Origin: Oscillospiraceae bacterium
Lineage (GTDB): Bacteria > Bacillota > Clostridia > Oscillospirales > Ruminococcaceae
Direction of reading: 5' to 3'
Length of the DNA stretch: 64,000 bases
Assembly: GCA_017829005.1 (NCBI GenBank)
Contig: JAGAJF010000103.1
Location: 1 to 64,000 of the forward strand
In this document: positions 57,801 through 64,000 of the stretch, one piece after another
How the letters are laid out: each line of letters opens with the position of its first letter
Position numbering within the stretch: the first letter of the stretch is position 1
The notes under the pieces: generated by a model
What the model was told of the DNA's origin: nothing
Database searches by the model: none
The model's input: only the letters and a program-made list of their open reading frames with translations
Program-made: the position numbers and the translations under genes

Positions 57801-60107
57801 ATGCATTCAAAGCTTAAAAAATCTCTTGCGTTTCTGCTCTGTTTTTCAATGCTCATGACAACGGGAGCCGCAAGCGTATTCTGCGAGGACTCCCCCGAGG
57901 AAGAAACCGAATCGGCGGCTGCCTCCGATGAAGCGGACAGCTCCGATGAGGAAGAAGAAGAGGAGGAAACTCCCCGTACAGAGGAAGAAGCATTTGAGCT
58001 TATGGAGGAAGTGGATTCAAACGAAAACCTCAAGCTCTATATGAACACGAAAGAGAATACCATAATGCTGGAGGATCTCAAAACAGGAGAAAAATGGTGG
58101 TCAAACCCCGTTGATCTCCAGACCTCCAACGCAAAGAAAGGTCAGAAGGACGAGCTTGCTTCCGGAATGACCCTGATATACGCTTCCCCTGCCGACCGTG
58201 CTACTACCATTCTTAACAGCAAGGGCAAGGGCAAGACAAAAATGAAAAAGTCGGGCAAGAATATCGAGATAACCTACACCTTCTCCGACCCTGGCATTAC
58301 CGTTCCCGTGACAATATCCCTTGAAAAGGATCATATGAAGCTGTATGTGGACACTTCTGCCATAGTTGAGGATAATCCCTCCACCGTCAGCGGAAAGCTT
58401 ACAAGTGACCTTGCTTTTATGACCACATTCGGCGCAGCAGGTCTTGAGGAAGAGGGATATTTCGTAGTACCCGACGGCAGCGGCGCCATAATCAATTTCA
58501 ATAACGGCAAAACAGGTCTCAAGACCTATGCAGGAAAGGTATACGGCAGAGACATCACAGCCGTTAAGAACCAGAAGCAGGCAACCATTCAGAAGGTCAG
58601 CCTTCCTATGTACGGCATTGTTAAGGGAAACAGCGCAATGATGGTAGTAGCCGACAAGGGCGATACCTGCGCAAGCATCAACAGCTACGTTTCCAATCAG
58701 AACAATACCGACTACAACTCCACCTACTTCGATTTTGAGCTGAGAACTCAGGACGAGTACCTGATGGGCGGTGAATCCAGCCCCCTCAAGGTTTTCGAGA
58801 AGCGAGGAATACGCATTCCCGAGATCGAGCTTCGCTACTATCCCGTTTCGAAGGACGACAAGAGCGAGGTAGACTACACAGATATCGCGGCCCGTTACAG
58901 AAAGTATCTCATTGAAGAAAAGGGCGTGGAGGATAAGGATCTTACCGATAAGAACTCCCTTTATCTTGACCTTTACGGTGCAACACTGAAAAAGGAATCG
59001 GTAGCAGGTCTCCCCGTAACCGTAAAGCAGCCCGTTACCACATTTGCAACAGCCAAGTACATTCTTGAGTGCCTGAACGGTATGGGCGTTGACGATATGG
59101 TCGTTGCCTACAACAACTACAACGACGACAATATCGGCGAGAAGATAGCAGACTCCTTCAATCCATCCTCAAAGCTGGGCGGCAAGAGCAAATACAATGC
59201 TCTCAGCGAATATGCATCCGCAAATAACATCGCCCTCTTCCCCGTAGTGGATAATCAGCAGTTCAAAACAGGAAACGGTTACTGGAATATGACAAATACT
59301 TCCATCAGAGTATCAAATGCATACGCTCAGATACCCGTTTTCGACCTTGCTCACGGCATCGAGAATAAGTATTACAAGTCCCTTTCCCTGTTCACTCCCG
59401 CCTCCTATGACAGAGCCTTCGGAAAGCTTATCAAGAGCTATAACAAGAAGAATGTAACAAACTTCTCCTTCGGCTCTCTGGCAAATACAATTTACGGAGA
59501 CTACGGCAAAAAGGCGATCTCCCGTGAGAATGCAAAGGGCATCGTTCAGGGCATATACAGCAGCGCAAAGGAGACAGGCTCCGTTCTTTCGGATAATCCT
59601 GCAGCCTACGTTCTGCCCTATACCGACTACATCACGAACGTACCTCTCTGCTCCAGCAAATTCGACATCTTTGACGCGGATATCCCCCTCTACCAGATGG
59701 TGCTTCACGGCGTAACTCCTTACTCCTGCACAGCAGTAAACGGCGAAGCCGATCTTGATATCGCTTCTCTTATGGCAATAGCTTCGGGCAGCAATATCGG
59801 CTTTGATATGGTAGGAACTGAAGCCAGCGAACTGAAGGACACCAAGCTTGACAAGTACTTCTACGGCTACTATGCAAACTGGGTAAACGAAGCCTCAGGA
59901 CTTTACAAGTTTGCTGACGATGTACTTTCACCCGCAGCGGACAGCACCATTTCCTCCTACACGGTATCGGAGGACGGCAGCGAGATCACAACGGTCTACG
60001 ATAACGGCTATACCACCGTTGTTGACCTTGACAAGCTCACCGTAAAGGCAGACGGCAAGACCTTTAAGCTTACCGACTATATCGGAGAGGAGGTAATCGG
60101 CGAATGA
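57801..60107 (+). CDS. Secreted DUF5696-like protein
   Basis: A 768-residue protein. ATG 57801 is chosen over the GTG at 57789 because GGTG lies 6 bases before it. A signal peptide (1-~26) is followed by an acidic Glu/Ser stretch (~27-65) and a large body with KLYMNTKENTIMLEDLKTGEKWWSNP, EEEGYFVVPDGSGAIINFNNG and a long barrel-like middle. It fits the DUF5696 group that accompanies ABC glycan transporters. No catalytic motif is recognised. Without a C-terminal anchor it could be released or bound through partners. Confidence 0.72.
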   Translation: MHSKLKKSLAFLLCFSMLMTTGAASVFCEDSPEEETESAAASDEADSSDEEEEEEETPRTEEEAFELMEEVDSNENLKLYMNTKENTIMLEDLKTGEKWWSNPVDLQTSNAKKGQKDELASGMTLIYASPADRATTILNSKGKGKTKMKKSGKNIEITYTFSDPGITVPVTISLEKDHMKLYVDTSAIVEDNPSTVSGKLTSDLAFMTTFGAAGLEEEGYFVVPDGSGAIINFNNGKTGLKTYAGKVYGRDITAVKNQKQATIQKVSLPMYGIVKGNSAMMVVADKGDTCASINSYVSNQNNTDYNSTYFDFELRTQDEYLMGGESSPLKVFEKRGIRIPEIELRYYPVSKDDKSEVDYTDIAARYRKYLIEEKGVEDKDLTDKNSLYLDLYGATLKKESVAGLPVTVKQPVTTFATAKYILECLNGMGVDDMVVAYNNYNDDNIGEKIADSFNPSSKLGGKSKYNALSEYASANNIALFPVVDNQQFKTGNGYWNMTNTSIRVSNAYAQIPVFDLAHGIENKYYKSLSLFTPASYDRAFGKLIKSYNKKNVTNFSFGSLANTIYGDYGKKAISRENAKGIVQGIYSSAKETGSVLSDNPAAYVLPYTDYITNVPLCSSKFDIFDADIPLYQMVLHGVTPYSCTAVNGEADLDIASLMAIASGSNIGFDMVGTEASELKDTKLDKYFYGYYANWVNEASGLYKFADDVLSPAADSTISSYTVSEDGSEITTVYDNGYTTVVDLDKLTVKADGKTFKLTDYIGEEVIGE

Positions 60108-61000
60108 GACTGAATTTATCCTATGAGAAGAAGAAGGGACTTTACGGCTACGGCTTTATAGCCCTCTGGTTCATCGGTTCCCTGATGTTCTTCATCATTC
60201 CCGTTATCAAGTCCTTTATCTACTCGTTCTATGACGTAAAGCCCGACGTAGGAGCGCTTGTAATGAGCCCTCTGGGTCTTGAAAACTACAAGAAAGCCTT
60301 TATGGTAGACCCCGACTTCCGCAAGAACCTTATGGAAGTTCTGGGAGCCACCCTCTGGCAGACACCTATAATCATCATCTTCTCCCTCTTCGTTGCGATA
60401 ATCATCAATCAGAAGTTCAGAGGACGTACCTTCGCAAGAGCGGTATTCTTCCTCCCCGTAATCATCGCAACAGGACCCGTTTACGCTATCATCACCAACA
60501 ACCTGGACACCAGCGGAACAGCTGACGCAGACCAGTTCTCCACAATGTTCTCGGCAGATATGGTAGACCAGCTGCTTGAGTTCGTGGGAATATACGGCTT
60601 TAATGATAAGCTGACGGAAATGCTCTCCACAATGACCTCGGATATCCTGAACCTTGTATGGAAATGCGGTATCCAGATAATCATCTTCCTTTCAGCCCTC
60701 CAGGGAATACCCACCTCGGCAAAGGAAGCAGCAGCCATCGAGGGAGCTACCTCATGGGAATTTTTCTGGAAGATAACTCTTCCCTATGTATCCCCTATGA
60801 TCCTTGTAAACCTTGTTTACACCATCATCGACACCTTCACAGACCCCACCAACGTGGTAATGGAGCAGGTGCTTTCGGTACAGGACGACTGGAAATACGG
60901 CTACTCAGCAGCAATGGCATGGAGCTACTTCGCCATAGTCCTTGTGGCAGTAGGAATCATATTCCTCGTTATGAACAAGATAGTTTACTACGATGACTAA
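60104..61000 (+). CDS. ABC sugar permease, MalF type (second pair)
   Basis: A 298-residue permease with six helices and the EAA-type loop KEAAAIEGATSWEFFWKITLP. Its ATG overlaps the DUF5696-like gene by 4 bases. This is the MalF-like half of a second pair within the same operon. Confidence 0.92.
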   Translation: MRLNLSYEKKKGLYGYGFIALWFIGSLMFFIIPVIKSFIYSFYDVKPDVGALVMSPLGLENYKKAFMVDPDFRKNLMEVLGATLWQTPIIIIFSLFVAIIINQKFRGRTFARAVFFLPVIIATGPVYAIITNNLDTSGTADADQFSTMFSADMVDQLLEFVGIYGFNDKLTEMLSTMTSDILNLVWKCGIQIIIFLSALQGIPTSAKEAAAIEGATSWEFFWKITLPYVSPMILVNLVYTIIDTFTDPTNVVMEQVLSVQDDWKYGYSAAMAWSYFAIVLVAVGIIFLVMNKIVYYDD

Positions 61001-61018
61001 TTTAAGGAGTTGGAAAAA

Positions 61019-62104
61019 ATGGCAGAAAATACAATAAAAGCAACAGCTTCCGACTTCCTTAAAAAGGTCAAGCCGGAGAAGCCTCCCAAGGAGATAAAGC
61101 GTTCCCGCAAGGAGGAGCGTGAGCGCTTCAAGAAGCGTCTTTCCACCCTGACCCCCGCAGAGCAGAAGTATCTCAAAAGGAAAAGAGCCTTTGAGACACT
61201 CTGGCCTATCTGCCGAGGACTGCTGGTGTTCGGACTCTGCTTCGTAATCATCTATCCTCTCATCTATATGATAACAGCAGCGTTCCGTCCCCGTTCGGAG
61301 ATGAACGACCCCACTATTATATGGATATCAAGAACCTATACAATGGATAACATCAAGGACGTTATCCGAGTAATGGATTTCTGGAAAACCTTAGGAAACA
61401 CCCTGTTTATCAACATCGGCTGTTCCATCGTGCAGGTAATAACCTGTGCCATTACAGGCTACGGCTTCGGAAGATTTAACTTCAAGGGCAAGAATATCCT
61501 CTTCGGCGTGGTCATTCTTATGATCCTTATGCCCGCTCAGATCATTCTTATCCCTCAGTATATGTTCTTCCGTTACTTCAACCCCCTGGGCATATGGCAC
61601 GCCATTACAGGAGAATACATAAACCTTATCGACAACGCCCTGACAATGTATATGCCCGCTCTTATGGCAAACGGACTTCGTGCAGGTCTGTTCATCTTCC
61701 TCTTCCGCCAGTCCTTCAGAGGACTTCCCAAGGAGCTTGAAGATGCCGCATATCTGGACGGCTGCTCGCCTCTGGGCACATTCATCAAGGTAATGATCCC
61801 CAATGCAGGCTCCACCTTCCTCACCGTATTCCTGCTTTCCGTTGTATGGTACTGGAACGACTACTACATCTCCACATCGTTCTTTACAAACAACAGCACC
61901 ATCGCTCTCCAGCTGAAAAACCTGAACGCATCTCTTACAAGAGTTCTGTTCAACAACGGTACCGTAAAGGTAAACGCAAGAGAGCTTATCGTATGGATGG
62001 AATCGGGCTGTCTGCTTTCCATCACGCCTATCCTTGTAATGTACATCTTCTTGCAGAAGAACTTTACCGAGGGTATCGCCCGTTCGGGTCTCACAGGTAT
62101 GTAA
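61019..62104 (+). CDS. ABC sugar permease, MalG type (second pair)
   Basis: A 361-residue permease starting at ATG 61019 (AAGGAG). It has a long basic N-terminal tail (~70 residues), six helices and the EAA loop LEDAAYLDGCSPLGTFIKVMIP. It completes the second pair. Two permease pairs with one binding protein is unusual for ABC importers; two related systems may have merged or each pair may serve a different substrate. Confidence 0.92.
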   Translation: MAENTIKATASDFLKKVKPEKPPKEIKRSRKEERERFKKRLSTLTPAEQKYLKRKRAFETLWPICRGLLVFGLCFVIIYPLIYMITAAFRPRSEMNDPTIIWISRTYTMDNIKDVIRVMDFWKTLGNTLFINIGCSIVQVITCAITGYGFGRFNFKGKNILFGVVILMILMPAQIILIPQYMFFRYFNPLGIWHAITGEYINLIDNALTMYMPALMANGLRAGLFIFLFRQSFRGLPKELEDAAYLDGCSPLGTFIKVMIPNAGSTFLTVFLLSVVWYWNDYYISTSFFTNNSTIALQLKNLNASLTRVLFNNGTVKVNARELIVWMESGCLLSITPILVMYIFLQKNFTEGIARSGLTGM

Positions 62105-62153
62105 TGCTTCCCGAGTTGAAAACGGCGTAAAGTTAATTTGCTTCAAGATTTAT

Positions 62154-62179
62154 CCTTCGGCAGTGACCGCTGCCGAAGG
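62154..62179 (+). other. Perfect hairpin after the uptake operon
   Basis: CCTTCGGCAG (62154-62163) pairs perfectly with CTGCCGAAGG (62170-62179). No U tract follows, so it may be a processing or stability element instead of a terminator. Confidence 0.7.
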
Positions 62180-62207
62180 GTAATTATAAAAGTGAATAAA
62201 AAAGAAG

Positions 62208-62258
62208 TGCCGATTTAACCGTAATTTAACTATGCGATTAAACCGGCAGTTCCTTTTT
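62208..62258 (+). terminator. Probable terminator of the uptake operon
   Basis: TGCCGATTTAA (62208-62218) pairs with TTAAACCGGCA (62238-62248) with one mismatch, followed by GTTCCTTTTTATTC. No promoter was seen before the GH95 gene, so some read-through is likely. Confidence 0.6.
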
Positions 62259-62291
62259 ATTCAAAAAAGAAAGCATCGGAGGATAATTTTT

Positions 62292-64000
62292 ATGAACTCT
62301 CAGAATAATAAATTCAACCCCTCAAAAGATCTCTGGTACACCCGCCCCGCCGCAAACTGGGACGAAGCGCTCCCCGTGGGAAACGGACAAATGGGCGCAA
62401 TGATATTCGGAAAGCCCGAAGATGAGCTGCTGCAGCTGAACGAAGATTCCATATGGTCGGGTAATTTCCGAAACAGAAACAACCCCAAGGCATATGATAA
62501 CCTTGAGAAAATACGTCAGCTTATAAACGAGGAAAAGACCACCGAAGCGGAAGAACTCTGCTCCGATGCCTTTTACGGCACCAATGAAAACCAGCGCCAC
62601 TACCAGCCCTTAGGCGACCTGCACATCTGGCAGGGCGCACCCGAATACAGCGAATACAAAAGAGGACTTTCCCTTGAAAATGCCGTAGCGTGGACTTGTT
62701 TTACATCAGGCGGGGTAAAATATACCCGTGAGGTTTTCGCCTCCCACCCCGACGAATGTATCGTTGTCCGCTTCACAGCAGATAAAAAGGGCAGCATATC
62801 CTTTACCGCCGCCATAGACGGAAGAGATGACAATTACGATAAAAACGAAGCCTACGATGACAGCACCATTCTCTTCACCGTATCAGACGGCATACCCTAT
62901 GCCTGCGCCATAACCGTGACTGCCGTGGGCGGCGAGTGGGGCACCGACGCAAACCGCCTTGTCTGCAAAAATGCCGACGAAGCCATGCTTATTATAGCAG
63001 TCCAGACCTCATTTCGCACAGGCGATTACGAAAAGCTCTGCGTATCTCAGGCAAAGAGAGCCGCACGAATGACCGCCGACCGCCTCTTAAAGCGTCACAT
63101 AGAGGATTACTGCACACTTTTTGACCGCTGCTCCTTTGAGCTTTCACCCGCGGAAGGAGTAAACAGCGATATCCCCACCGATGAACGCCTTAAAGCCGTA
63201 AAAGAGGAAAATGCCACAGACAACGAGCTGGCGGCACTTTACTTCAACTTCTCCCGATACCTTATGATATCAGGCTCAAGAGAGGGAACATTACCCCTTA
63301 ATCTCCAAGGACTTTGGAATAAGGATATGTGGCCTGCCTGGGGCGGAAAATATACCATCAATATCAATACCGAGATGAACTACTGGGGAGCCGAGCTGCA
63401 GAACCTTTCCGAATGTCATACACCTCTTTTCGACCATATCGAGCGAATGAGGGAAAACGGCAGAGTGACCGCCCGTTCAATGTACCGCTGCGGCGGAACT
63501 GTCTGCCACCACAACACCGACATCTGGGGAGACACCGCCCCCCAGGACAAATGGCTTCCCGCCACCCTCTGGCCCATGGGAATGGCATGGCTCTGCACCC
63601 ACATCTGGGAGCATTACCTTTTCACAGGTGACAAGGATTTCCTTTCCGAGAAATTCGACACCCTCTGCGAAGCCGCAGAATTTTTCACCGATTTCCTCAC
63701 CGAGGACGAAAAGGGCAGGCTGGTAACAAATCCCTCCGTCTCCCCCGAAAACACCTACTATACAAAGAACGGCAAAACGGGTACCCTCTGCAAGGGTCCC
63801 TCCATGGACAGTCAGATACTGAACGTTCTCTTTACCGCCGTAATATCCTCATCCGAGATACTCGGTGAAAGAAAAGCTTTTGCCGAAAAGCTTCGCAGTA
63901 TGAGAGACCGTCTCCCCAAGCCCGAAATAGGCAAGTACGGTCAGATAATGGAATGGGCGGAGGACTACGATGAGGTAGAGCCGGGACACCGCCATATCTC
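62292..64000 (+). CDS. GH95 alpha-L-fucosidase or alpha-L-galactosidase (partial at window edge)
   Basis: 569 codons are visible, open to the right edge. ATG 62292 follows GGAGGA. It has no signal peptide, so it acts in the cytosol. The N-terminal sandwich begins ALPVGNGQMGAMIFGKPEDE, then a helical-barrel part carries NINTEMNYW, the paired Asn of GH95 that position the water, and NPSVSPENTYY with the catalytic Glu. The conserved Asp should lie beyond the edge. It removes terminal alpha-1,2-fucose or galactose from plant or host glycans, matching the uptake genes upstream. Confidence 0.92.
   Translation, partial: MNSQNNKFNPSKDLWYTRPAANWDEALPVGNGQMGAMIFGKPEDELLQLNEDSIWSGNFRNRNNPKAYDNLEKIRQLINEEKTTEAEELCSDAFYGTNENQRHYQPLGDLHIWQGAPEYSEYKRGLSLENAVAWTCFTSGGVKYTREVFASHPDECIVVRFTADKKGSISFTAAIDGRDDNYDKNEAYDDSTILFTVSDGIPYACAITVTAVGGEWGTDANRLVCKNADEAMLIIAVQTSFRTGDYEKLCVSQAKRAARMTADRLLKRHIEDYCTLFDRCSFELSPAEGVNSDIPTDERLKAVKEENATDNELAALYFNFSRYLMISGSREGTLPLNLQGLWNKDMWPAWGGKYTININTEMNYWGAELQNLSECHTPLFDHIERMRENGRVTARSMYRCGGTVCHHNTDIWGDTAPQDKWLPATLWPMGMAWLCTHIWEHYLFTGDKDFLSEKFDTLCEAAEFFTDFLTEDEKGRLVTNPSVSPENTYYTKNGKTGTLCKGPSMDSQILNVLFTAVISSSEILGERKAFAEKLRSMRDRLPKPEIGKYGQIMEWAEDYDEVEPGHRHI

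Overview
The window looks like chromosome from a Gram-positive, plant-fibre-degrading gut or rumen anaerobe, most likely an Oscillospiraceae member close to Ruminococcus. The reasons are a GH5 cellulase with a DUF4214 domain, FabK in place of FabI, the rpmG-secE-nusG-rplK-rplA order, AAGGAGG-type ribosome binding sites, consensus sigma-A promoters and moderate GC. This placement is inference from gene content. No rRNA, tRNA, CRISPR array, insertion sequence or prophage is visible.

Layout. 1-1815: start of a secreted GH5 cellulase on the minus strand, cut by the window edge. 1963-23078: one ~21 kb minus-strand surface-glycan operon from a single visible promoter at 23130-23158. It encodes ManC, Gmd and Rmd (GDP-D-rhamnose), a Wzm/Wzt ABC exporter, a coiled-coil methyltransferase, several GT4 enzymes, a polyprenyl-phosphate sugar synthase with a GT-C-like membrane transferase and a possible flippase, and UDP-glucose dehydrogenase. 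23284-26140: a NifX-like protein, a 190-bp array of 7-bp repeats and a membrane EAL phosphodiesterase. 26276-28844: rpmG-secE-nusG-rplK-rplA behind a strongly folded leader. 28923-33897: short accessory units, including an anchored protein whose extracellular domain resembles the module behind the GH5 domain. 33938-34619: a Phd/ParE-type toxin-antitoxin module with a palindromic operator. 34690-43431: a fatty-acid operon on the minus strand (fabH, a 51-codon membrane ORF, fabK, fabG, fabF, accB, fabZ, accC, accD, accA, acpP). Divergent from it run fabD, aroE, a flavin reductase, tatD and a U32-like gene. 47760-50028: a very strongly expressed surface protein. 50050-50238: a free-standing structured RNA candidate with its own promoter and terminator. 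50381-62104: an ABC-type glycan uptake operon with a fused binding protein, two pairs of permeases, an NHL-repeat protein, a Yip1-like membrane protein and a DUF5696-like protein, but no ATPase. 62292-64000: a GH95 fucosidase, cut by the window edge.

How the parts fit. The glycan operon can make GDP-D-rhamnose, polymerise it in the cytosol, cap it with the methyltransferase, export it through Wzm/Wzt, and possibly decorate it outside with the GT2/flippase/GT-C set. The right end handles the opposite flow: glycans are bound by a carbohydrate-binding-module-bearing solute receptor, imported, and trimmed by GH95. The best candidates for undescribed biology are the RNA at 50085-50238, the ATPase-less uptake machine with its NHL/Yip1/DUF5696 partners, the small membrane protein inside the fab operon, and the orphan consensus promoter that fires into the end of that operon.
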